From positions 1,860,001 through 1,924,000 of the forward strand of contig NZ_CP150300.1 in NCBI RefSeq assembly GCF_037991315.1: a stretch of 64,000 nucleotides of DNA, given 5' to 3'. Positions 8,611 through 15,617 of this stretch are shown one piece after another (position 1 is the stretch's first letter; each line of letters opens with the position of its first letter). The DNA comes from Paenibacillus sp. FSL H8-0079. GTDB taxonomy: Bacteria > Bacillota > Bacilli > Paenibacillales > Paenibacillaceae. The position numbers and the translations under genes are program-made. The notes beneath the pieces were generated by a model. The model did not search any database, was not told where the DNA came from, and saw only the letters and a program-made list of their open reading frames with translations.

Positions 8611-9037
8611 ATGTCTCAGTTAAACATTAATCAAAGTACTTCAGAAGATTCGGCGTATGTTCGTCAGCAATTAGTCGCATATAATGCGGCCCATGTGAGC
8701 GATGAGCTGAAGAATCGGTATGAGGAATTTAATTTTAAATATCAAAAATGAGGCTGGTGAAATTGTCGCAGGAGTGCTCAGTACACTTTGCTGGAACTGG
8801 CTGGAACTTGATATTCTTTGGGTGGACTCCGATCAGCGGCATCGGGGATACGGTTCCCAATTGCTGCTTGAGGTGGAGCGCATTGCGCGCGAGAAATCCT
8901 GTGATTTTATGATGTTGAATACATTCTCATACCAAGCACCGGAATTCTACAAGAAGCACGGATACCAATTGATCACAACTATCGAGAATGCTCCAACAGG
9001 GCATTGCCATTATTATTTTAAGAAGGACCTCAATTAA
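8611..9037 (+). pseudogene. GNAT acetyltransferase interrupted by a +1 frameshift
   Basis: The first frame (8611-8751) codes for 46 residues ending NRYEEFNFKYQK. The rest of the acetyltransferase continues in the +1 frame through 9037, with the acetyl-CoA motif HRGYGSQLLLEVE and a normal C-terminus ending KKDLN. Removing one base from the TTTTAAA stretch around 8731-8738 restores an uninterrupted protein of about 141 residues reading EEFN-(F or L)-NIKNEAGEIVAG. The break is therefore a single-base insertion in a short A/T run: either a true lesion, a sequencing error, or recoding. Apart from it the gene looks intact. Confidence 0.8.
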
Positions 9038-9085
9038 GATAGAATATAGAATACCAAATAAGAGAGAACGTCAGGGGGACATAGT

Positions 9086-9526
9086 ATGAGTATGGTTACG
9101 ATCAAAGCTATTGAACTACAGGATCTGCCGGGTTTAAGCAAACTGTATGATGAGTTGATGGGAATGCCTACAAATGAGCAGCAGATGAAAAAGATGTTTC
9201 ATTACATACAGCAGAATGGTCATTATCATGTGCTTGGGGCATTTTACAATGGCAAACTGGTCGGGTCCGTTATGGGGATAGAGTGTATGGATCTGGTGGG
9301 CCCATGTAAACCGTTCATGGTTGTGGAGAATGTGATTGTGTCAGATCAGGTACGCAGACAGGGGATTGGGCAGAAATTAATGCTTCAGATTGAGCGGATT
9401 GCGAAAGATCTTGGTTGTGGTTACATGATTCTGGTGTCTGGCGATCAGCGCAAGGAAGCGCATATATTCTATGAGAAACTAGGCTTCAAGGATGAGAAGG
9501 TTCAGGGTTACCGGAAGCATTTCTAA
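9086..9526 (+). CDS. GNAT family N-acetyltransferase
   Basis: 146-residue acetyltransferase. The acetyl-CoA binding motif RRQGIGQKLMLQIERIA is at about residues 91-107 and the C-terminal YEKLGFKDEKVQGYRK matches single-domain GNATs. A start ATG follows AGGGGGA with short spacing. It lies 48 bp after the frameshifted GNAT and may be transcribed with it. The substrate is not predictable. Confidence 0.88.
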   Translation: MSMVTIKAIELQDLPGLSKLYDELMGMPTNEQQMKKMFHYIQQNGHYHVLGAFYNGKLVGSVMGIECMDLVGPCKPFMVVENVIVSDQVRRQGIGQKLMLQIERIAKDLGCGYMILVSGDQRKEAHIFYEKLGFKDEKVQGYRKHF

Positions 9527-9616
9527 TTAACTGAGCTGATCTTGTTAAACTAATGAGAGCAACAGATAGAAATACAAGATGAATTTTCAAAAAATACATA
9601 GGAGGTTAACACAATC

Positions 9617-10837
9617 ATGCGTATCGTAGATAACATTAAAGTCTGGGGGGAGCCACTGGAGAACGCCGTAAGTCAGGCGGTGACTTGCTCGCAATATGGA
9701 GATGTACTGGGTGTGGCTCTGATGGCCGACCATCACAAAGGCTACTCACAGCCCATCGGTGGTGTTGTCGCTTATCGGAATATGATCAGTCCGTCAGGTG
9801 TCGGATATGATATTGCCTGTGGCAACAAGGCAGTGCGCACGAATCTGATGTGGGACGATATGCGGGATCAGATTAAAACGATCATGGATGACATCAATTC
9901 GACTATATCTTTCGGCGTGGGCCGCAACAATCCAACACCTGTGGATCATGACTTGTTCGACGATGCGAGCTGGAAGATGTTTGATGCCATCGAACCGGGA
10001 TTACAGCATAAGCTGAAGACACTTGCACGCAACCAACTCGGAACCGTAGGCAGTGGCAATCATTTCGTGGATATTTTTGTAGAAGAGGCGACGGGAAAGG
10101 TATGGATTGCGAATCATTTTGGCAGCCGCGGGTTCGGTCACAAAGTGGCGAGTGGATTCCTTAACCTTGCTGCTGGACGTCAGTTCAGTGGCAAGGCTCC
10201 TGGCGAATCGATGGATCAACCGCCTACGTTGTTTGACCTGAACAGCGAAATGGGTGATATGTATTGGGATGGAATGACTTTGGCGGGCAGATACGCCTAT
10301 GCAGGACGTGATTATGTCATTGAACAGGTGCTCGGAATTCTCGGGGCAAGTGCCGAATATGCCGTACATAACCATCATAATTTTGCCTGGAAAGAACAAC
10401 ACATGGGTGAAGAGGTAGTTGTGGTGCGCAAAGGCGCAACGCCGCTGGCACCTGGGCAACTCGGTTTTGTTGGAGGAAGTATGGGCGATATCTCGGTAAT
10501 TGTGGAGGGTATCCATAGCGAGGAGAATACCGAATCATTCCGCAGCACTGTGCACGGAGCAGGGCGTACGATGAGCCGAACCCAGGCGGCTGGCAAAATG
10601 AATTACAAGCTGCGCACACGCATGGGCGGTGAGATTAGCGAAGCACAGATGCATGAGGCGATTCGCGCCTATGGCGTGGAACTGCGGGGAGCGGGCACGG
10701 ACGAAAGTCCGTTTGTGTACAAGAAGCTGCAAGACGTACTGAACGCACATGCGAATACGCTGAAAATAAACCATGTACTGCGCCCGGTAGGCGTTGCCAT
10801 GGCCGGAGGCAATGAATTCGATCCGTATAAGGATTAG
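9617..10837 (+). CDS. rtcB: RtcB-family RNA ligase/repair protein
   Basis: 406 residues, the size of stand-alone bacterial RtcB proteins, which join 2',3'-cyclic phosphate (or 3'-phosphate) and 5'-OH RNA ends using GTP and manganese. Visible conserved blocks: ADHHKGYSQPIGGVVAY, SPSGVGYDIACGN with the metal-binding C68, GTVGSGNHF near residue 142, HNHHNFAW near residue 251, and HGAGRTMSR in which H313 is the guanylylated histidine. The start ATG follows GGAGGT. No rtcA, rtcR or archease is adjacent, so it is not the classic rtcBA operon. A 218-bp MITE-like element follows its stop codon. Confidence 0.92.
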   Translation: MRIVDNIKVWGEPLENAVSQAVTCSQYGDVLGVALMADHHKGYSQPIGGVVAYRNMISPSGVGYDIACGNKAVRTNLMWDDMRDQIKTIMDDINSTISFGVGRNNPTPVDHDLFDDASWKMFDAIEPGLQHKLKTLARNQLGTVGSGNHFVDIFVEEATGKVWIANHFGSRGFGHKVASGFLNLAAGRQFSGKAPGESMDQPPTLFDLNSEMGDMYWDGMTLAGRYAYAGRDYVIEQVLGILGASAEYAVHNHHNFAWKEQHMGEEVVVVRKGATPLAPGQLGFVGGSMGDISVIVEGIHSEENTESFRSTVHGAGRTMSRTQAAGKMNYKLRTRMGGEISEAQMHEAIRAYGVELRGAGTDESPFVYKKLQDVLNAHANTLKINHVLRPVGVAMAGGNEFDPYKD

Positions 10838-10845
10838 TCATATAT

Positions 10846-11063
10846 GTTCAACTGAACATTTACACGATAACGGAGAGGGCAGAAATAACTTGAAGAAGCG
10901 GAGCGTTCGCCTAAAAGCTTTCTAAAAGAAAGCTACCTCGGAAGCATACGCTATCACCGGATTTCCCCTTTACAAAAAAAAGGAATAAAAAAATCTGGGG
11001 ATAACAGCGATCGGAAAGTTATTCTGCCATCGGAGTGCCAGTGTAAATATTCATTAATTGAAC
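10846..11063 (+). mobile_element. MITE-like element, family 1, copy A
   Basis: 218-bp non-coding element, same length as copy B at 36045-36262 and similar throughout. Ends are imperfect inverted repeats: left GTTCAACTGAACATTTACAC, right read on the other strand GTTCAA(TTAAT)GAATATTTACAC. Inside are a hairpin AGCTTTCT-AAA-AGAAAGCT and a longer stem that pairs TATCaCCGGATTT with AAATCTGGgGATA. AT-rich sequence (ATATAT) flanks both ends. No open frame for a transposase is present. It fills the gap between rtcB and the DUF4272 gene. Confidence 0.75.
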
Positions 11064-11088
11064 TATATATAGAGAGAGGGTGAACTTC

Positions 11089-12267
11089 ATGAGAAATTGT
11101 GCGATATATAGCTCTCAGTTTGACCTGGATCAGCTGTTTGAAGTGGTTCAATCCATTTATCCAGAGGATGCCATTGAGCGGCAGGAGGACAAGACCCACA
11201 TTCAAGTGACTCAGAAGAAATGGTTCAGTAAGAAATCAAAGGGCTTTAATATCATGACCAGCCAGACACATCCTGAGGAATTTACGACCATGATTCAGGG
11301 GATGCTTGGATTTTTGAGTCAAATTGAAGGGCGCAATGCTACGCTCCAGGAAAAGGTACTGATCAAATGTTCTACACTGAACATGGTGGTTGGTATTGAG
11401 ACGGAAGAGGATATCTCGGAAGAATTCTATGGCGAGTTATTGCGGTTGGCTGATGAGCTGGATGCCGTCATTTTCTGGGGAGGTGGATCTCTGCTCAATG
11501 CACAAGGTCAGCTGTTGCTGGATGTGAATGGAGAATCCGAAGTGGAAGATTACACGGTGACAGCGCACACCAGTTTCCTTGACGGTGACAGCCCCCAGTC
11601 GGAGTCTGGCATTCAACGTAAAGCACGTTCAGAGCAACTGTTGACTGAACAAGGCATTCCGTATAATGCGAATTTGCCCGCAAGGGCCGGAGATGAGCAC
11701 GCCACGATTCAGAGTAAAGAGGAAGTCGCGCGCCGTGCGGTTGCCCTATGTCTTGCCGCGCTTAAAGGTGAGTGTCTGGGAGCCGGCGAAAGTGCGGATG
11801 ATACCGCAGCACTGGTTCAGGAAGTGATCAACAAGTATGAGGCTGACTCCTTTTTCTCACCCGTAGAGAAGAGGTTTATCAACCAGCACGGAGCAGAGCA
11901 GCAGGAGATTATCTCCTTCTCTTGGGGATATGAAGCGTACCACGTAATGTTATGGGCGCTTGGTTATGTGAAGGAACTTGGTGCACCAACGGAGTTGTGT
12001 AACGTAGGGAAGGATGTCGGTTATTTGCAACAGAAGGATAGTTTTACCGACTTTCTCTCCGATGCATCTCTGCGTAGCAAAAGCGAGATTCTGGATGAAG
12101 CAGATCTGATATACCGCTACAACTGGGTATGCGTGGATAGTCGGGTGAATGACAGAACACCTCCAGCTGGCCTGAATGGTGGAGTGGCTTATGAACGTCA
12201 CCGTGCATTGAACTGGCTGATCTGTTATCTGGATCTGGCGTGGGATGATGTGCGCACAGATACGTAG
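11089..12267 (+). CDS. DUF4272 domain-containing protein
   Basis: 392-residue soluble protein without signal peptide or membrane helices. The C-terminal two thirds match the DUF4272 pattern: an RSEQLLTEQGIPYNANLP block near residue 182, then SKEEVARRAVALCLAA near residue 210 and a Trp-rich SFSWGYEAYHVMLWALGY near residue 285. The N-terminal part (about 1-140) is an unrelated alpha/beta domain seen in longer family members. The biochemical role is unknown. ATG at 11089 is preferred because GAGAGGG precedes it by eight bases; a GTG at 11080 overlaps that site. It is separated from rtcB by the MITE-like element. Confidence 0.75.
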   Translation: MRNCAIYSSQFDLDQLFEVVQSIYPEDAIERQEDKTHIQVTQKKWFSKKSKGFNIMTSQTHPEEFTTMIQGMLGFLSQIEGRNATLQEKVLIKCSTLNMVVGIETEEDISEEFYGELLRLADELDAVIFWGGGSLLNAQGQLLLDVNGESEVEDYTVTAHTSFLDGDSPQSESGIQRKARSEQLLTEQGIPYNANLPARAGDEHATIQSKEEVARRAVALCLAALKGECLGAGESADDTAALVQEVINKYEADSFFSPVEKRFINQHGAEQQEIISFSWGYEAYHVMLWALGYVKELGAPTELCNVGKDVGYLQQKDSFTDFLSDASLRSKSEILDEADLIYRYNWVCVDSRVNDRTPPAGLNGGVAYERHRALNWLICYLDLAWDDVRTDT

Positions 12268-12329
12268 ATCGGGATGATGTGACGGCCCATTGTAATTAAA
12301 CAAGAACACATTACACAACATACAAAAAT

Positions 12330-12376
12330 GCCAATACCCCTATAGCCACACGAATACGGTTAAAGGGGTATTTGGC
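12330..12376 (-). terminator. terminator of the LacI-type regulator gene
   Basis: GCCAATACCCCT and AGGGGTATTTGGC form a 12-bp stem. Read on the minus strand it is followed by a TTTTTGT tract, directly after the regulator stop codon. It may also stop readthrough from the DUF4272 gene. Confidence 0.75.
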
Positions 12377-12382
12377 GTGCTT

Positions 12383-13423
12383 TTATCCACTATGCCTGCC
12401 GAACTGTTCACGAATAATGACATCAGCAAGAATCAGCTTTTTCTCTACGCTGCTCTCTGGGTTCGCAATGCGCCATAACATCTGATCCACTGCACGCGCA
12501 CCGAGCAACTCCTTGTTGACATTGACTGTGGCCAGTAATGGAATGTTGTCGTATAGATTATCAAACCCGGTGACAACACACTGATCGGGTACACGAATCC
12601 CCATACTCTCAAGGGCTTCTATGGTGTATAGCCCATAGAAATCATTCGCACATACAAAAACTTCAGGCAGGTTATCCTTATGGATCACCGAAGTGAACGT
12701 CTGGCGGAACTCATCCAAGGCCTGATTACTCAGCTCGGGAATCTGGTTTATTTCCATCCCGTGACCGATGAGCACAGAAGTATAAGCAATCCAGCGTTCA
12801 TAGAAACTATGAGCATCACTGATATTGCCTACGAACTGGAAGGTCTTGAAGCCTTTGCGGAGCAAATAGAGCATGATCTCGCGCATGGATGCAAAGTTAT
12901 CGGTGAATATGCTGTCACTGTGGAAAACAGGGTCCAGATGATCCACCATCACAACCGGAATGCCCAGACGTTTGATTTCGAGCAAAATCGGCGTCGAGAT
13001 AGAGCCAACGGTAATAATTCCTCGAATAGCATCCGGATTCAATAGTGTGAACAACTGATCTGCTGATGGTTCGGTTAGCGTCAGAATATTAATGCCTTTC
13101 TGATTCAGCTTGGACGAGATCCCGTTAAATACAGGTCCCCAGTATACGGACTCTTGATTTTGATACCGAACATTGGGAAATAAAATCAAGATCGTACCGC
13201 TTGAACGGGTGTTCTTCGGGTCCTGAGATTCATTGCTGTTATACAGTTCACCAGACAACATGCTGTTATCTTTGAAATATCCAAGTTTGCCGGCGGCCTT
13301 AAGAATGACATCCCTCGTCTGATCGCTAACGCCCGATTTTCCAGACAAAGCCCGTGATACCGCGAATTTCGACAAACCCGTAAAATGTGCAATTTCCTGA
13401 ATTGTTACCTTCGTCTTCATCAT
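12383..13423 (-). CDS. LacI-family transcriptional regulator
   Basis: 346 residues. The N-terminal helix-turn-helix reads TIQEIAHFTGLSKFAVSRAL (about residues 7-26) with the hinge helix after KLGYF; the rest is the periplasmic-binding-protein-like effector domain (about 70-340) with VMVDHLD and VTGFDNL blocks typical of sugar-responsive members. It stands just upstream of, and divergent from, the large carbohydrate operon, which makes it the likely local repressor or sensor of the imported sugar. ATGs at 13423 and 13420 are both possible; AAGGA precedes them. A terminator follows the gene. Confidence 0.88.
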   Translation of the reverse strand: MMKTKVTIQEIAHFTGLSKFAVSRALSGKSGVSDQTRDVILKAAGKLGYFKDNSMLSGELYNSNESQDPKNTRSSGTILILFPNVRYQNQESVYWGPVFNGISSKLNQKGINILTLTEPSADQLFTLLNPDAIRGIITVGSISTPILLEIKRLGIPVVMVDHLDPVFHSDSIFTDNFASMREIMLYLLRKGFKTFQFVGNISDAHSFYERWIAYTSVLIGHGMEINQIPELSNQALDEFRQTFTSVIHKDNLPEVFVCANDFYGLYTIEALESMGIRVPDQCVVTGFDNLYDNIPLLATVNVNKELLGARAVDQMLWRIANPESSVEKKLILADVIIREQFGRHSG

Positions 13424-13482
13424 ACCATCCTTACACTCGTAGTTCTGCCGTATTCCTTATTTGGAGCGATATCCAACTGATT

Positions 13483-13648
13483 CTAGGGCGTATCTTATAA
13501 CTCCGAAAGGAGCAGATTTTGCCGAATTTTCGTTCCAGGCCAGGAACTTTTTCGCAGGCGTACCGGGGTACGCCAAGAGAAAGTGACGCAGCAGGGGGCG
13601 AAAAGGCGGTGAAAGATGCCCTTAAGTGAGATTTAAGACACGCCCTAG
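13483..13648. mobile_element. MITE-like element, family 3, with 20-bp terminal inverted repeats
   Basis: 166-bp non-coding element. The left end CTAGGGCGTATCTTATAACT matches the right end read on the other strand, CTAGGGCGTGTCTTAAATCT, at 17 of 20 positions. In the centre is a perfect palindrome GGCGTACC-GG-GGTACGCC. The ends TA|GGGCGT and ACGCCC|TA would fit a TA target duplication as made by IS630/Tc1-type transposases, but that is inference. It sits in the regulator-operon intergenic region. Only one copy lies in this window. Confidence 0.65.
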
Positions 13649-13790
13649 TATAGCATGATGTATTTCTCTTAATCTAATAACGGACAGAGAATTCAAAATG
13701 TTAGTGATGCACAGCATTTTACGATAGACATTGAACATGAAGGTAAGCACATTTTCAGATAGTATGACGAATTTTGTCTTGAAAATTATT

Positions 13791-13819
13791 ATTTTGTTAT
13801 TTTTATAAAATAACAAAAT
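13791..13819. promoter_or_regulatory. perfect 13-3-13 AT-rich palindrome, candidate operator or hairpin
   Basis: ATTTTGTTATTTT, a 3-bp spacer, then AAAATAACAAAAT. It lies between the LacI-type gene and the operon promoter, about 160 bp before that promoter. A single AAAATAACAAA half-site recurs at about 14001-14011, which suggests a protein-binding site rather than a chance hairpin; as RNA it would form only a weak A/U stem. Confidence 0.5.
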
Positions 13820-13949
13820 AACGAAAATCTTACTGCTTTCAATAAGTGTGTACTTAGTATACGTACTCGTGAATAAGCTGTGATACAGGAAAATTAGAGC
13901 TTAATCAGCATTTTATCAGAATAAATAGAAAATGTTAACAACAAAAATG

Positions 13950-13978
13950 TTGACGCTTACATTTTGCTGTGTTAAATT
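13950..13978 (+). promoter_or_regulatory. sigma-A-type promoter of the carbohydrate operon
   Basis: TTGACG and TAAATT are separated by exactly 17 bp, about 130 bp before the first gene. A sequence resembling a catabolite-responsive element (TGTTGACGCTTACA at 13948-13961, imperfect) overlaps the -35, so CcpA control is possible but weakly supported. Confidence 0.6.
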
Positions 13979-13999
13979 TTGTTTGTCAAAAACAAACAA
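13979..13999 (+). promoter_or_regulatory. candidate operator, 8-5-8 inverted repeat directly after the -10
   Basis: TTGTTTGT-CAAAA-ACAAACAA is a perfect inverted repeat covering the expected transcription start. This position suits a repressor, and the divergently encoded LacI-type protein is the obvious candidate. The usual central CG of LacI-family operators is absent, which keeps the assignment tentative. Confidence 0.5.
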
Positions 14000-14108
14000 G
14001 AAAATAACAAATGGTGGTGGTCGTTTATTTTCGATTGGTTGATGAGCGGGGTTAATGATTTAGGGTGAACCATGATTGGTATACACATTCGGGGAGGTTG
14101 TTAAAATC

Positions 14109-15491
14109 ATGATGAGAAGATGGAATGTTCTACCTCTGATGTTATTGGCTGTGATGCTTTTTGTATCCGCTTGCAGTGGTGGGGGGACAGCGCCGACGGG
14201 GACCGATGCAGAGGGAACAACGAACTCAGGCAACAGCACCGAAGTCGCTGAGACAGAGAAAGAAGGCGCAGCGGAAGAAGCTGTGGTTGATGTTCCAGAT
14301 CTGGGTGGACGTGTCATCAAGCTTGCGGCCTGGTGGGATCTGAAACCTGCAGGAGAGACGGCCTCCGATAAGGCCAGACTCGATAAAATTGCAGAGGTCG
14401 AGAAGAAATACAACGTGAAACTGGAGTTCATCAACGTACCTTTCGAAGAGTACATGAACAAATTCACTACGTCTGCACTGGCTGGCGAACCATTTGCCGA
14501 CATCGTTCAGATGGAATACAAATCCGCACTACCTGCTATCCTCAAAGGGCAACTGTTGCCCATCTCCGAATTCACTACACCTGAGAACAACATCAACCAA
14601 GAGGCGAACCTGATTGCTAAATTTCCTGCCATTGGGGGCAACGAATACGCCTTCGAATCTCCGACCAGCATCGGTCTGGGACTTCACTATAACCGTGACT
14701 TGTTCAAAAAACTATCATTGCCTGATCCGCAAGAACTGTATAACCAAGGCGAATGGGACTGGGATAAATTCATGGAACTCGCCAAACAGGCAACCAAAGA
14801 TACCAATAATGATGGCAAAATTGACGTATACGGATTTTCTGGCTGGGCCCTTGATGTCGTTCGTCATTTTACCGCAGCCAATGGTGGCACCATCGTAGAT
14901 GATGCAAATAGCAAAGAAGGATTATCCGATCCGAAAACGATTGAAGCTGCCGAATTCGTCAAACGCCTGTATAACGTGGAAAATGTCGTGAAGGTCAAAA
15001 CCGGCGACAAAACCAACTGGGAGGAAAGCAATACATTTAAAGATGGAGACGTAGCCCTGTTCACCGCTGCCGAATGGCAGTTAGGCGATCTCACCTTTGC
15101 AGTCGGTGTTGTACCGATTCCAAACGGGCCACAGGGTAGTAAAGAGGTAACCTACGCCAATAACGCGGCAGCGGCAAAGTTCATACCAAAAGGTGTGGAG
15201 GATCCGAAGATCGTCTACCAAATCTATGAAGAGACCTTTGACATCCCGCAGATTGAAGAGTATCCAGGTCAAGATTATCTGGAGAGTCGTTATACCGACG
15301 AGAAGGATATTGCGATCATTCGCGAGCACATCGCTGGAACCGGCCGCATCTTGCTGGATGATGCCTACACAGGATACCCTTTCGGGGATTATGTGAACGA
15401 TATCATCAAAAACAATGCTTCCGTGACAGCAACAGCCGAGAAATACAAGGCACAGGCACAAGCTGCAATTGATAAACTCGGCAAACAATAA
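14109..15491 (+). CDS. extracellular solute-binding lipoprotein, sugar ABC importer (family 1)
   Basis: 460-residue lipoprotein that would capture an oligosaccharide outside the cell and hand it to the permeases. The signal peptide MMRRWNVLPLMLLAVMLF ends in a lipobox VSAC, then a Gly/Thr/Glu-rich linker, then the two-lobed binding fold starting near residue 60 (VIKLAAWWDLKPAGE). A segment DTNNDGKIDVYGFSGW resembles the calcium-binding insertion of many Gram-positive sugar-binding proteins. ATG 14109 follows GGGGAGG by 11 bases. It is the first gene of the operon and is separated from the rest by a stem-loop, so it is probably made in excess. Confidence 0.9.
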   Translation: MMRRWNVLPLMLLAVMLFVSACSGGGTAPTGTDAEGTTNSGNSTEVAETEKEGAAEEAVVDVPDLGGRVIKLAAWWDLKPAGETASDKARLDKIAEVEKKYNVKLEFINVPFEEYMNKFTTSALAGEPFADIVQMEYKSALPAILKGQLLPISEFTTPENNINQEANLIAKFPAIGGNEYAFESPTSIGLGLHYNRDLFKKLSLPDPQELYNQGEWDWDKFMELAKQATKDTNNDGKIDVYGFSGWALDVVRHFTAANGGTIVDDANSKEGLSDPKTIEAAEFVKRLYNVENVVKVKTGDKTNWEESNTFKDGDVALFTAAEWQLGDLTFAVGVVPIPNGPQGSKEVTYANNAAAAKFIPKGVEDPKIVYQIYEETFDIPQIEEYPGQDYLESRYTDEKDIAIIREHIAGTGRILLDDAYTGYPFGDYVNDIIKNNASVTATAEKYKAQAQAAIDKLGKQ

Positions 15492-15523
15492 CAACACTTA
15501 TCACCAGCAAACGATTCAGGCAG

Positions 15524-15561
15524 GGGGGCTCGTGTCGGCAATGTTGCACGGAGCCCCTTTT
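15524..15561 (+). terminator. stem-loop after the first solute-binding gene, probable partial terminator
   Basis: A GGGGCTC-GTG arm pairs with CAC-GGAGCCCC (one bulge) and is followed by TTTT. In ABC-importer operons such a structure after the binding-protein gene usually limits transcription into the permeases and stabilises the upstream message; the downstream genes have no clear promoter of their own. Confidence 0.7.
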
Positions 15562-15617
15562 CCTGAACCACCAAATCGGCATTGCTGGCATCAGCCTTGA
15601 TGAGGAGGACTCGTAGG

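Noticed and set aside
13948..13961. Catabolite-responsive element overlapping the operon -35
   Set aside because: TGTTGACGCTTACA misses conserved positions of the consensus; mentioned under the promoter but not called.
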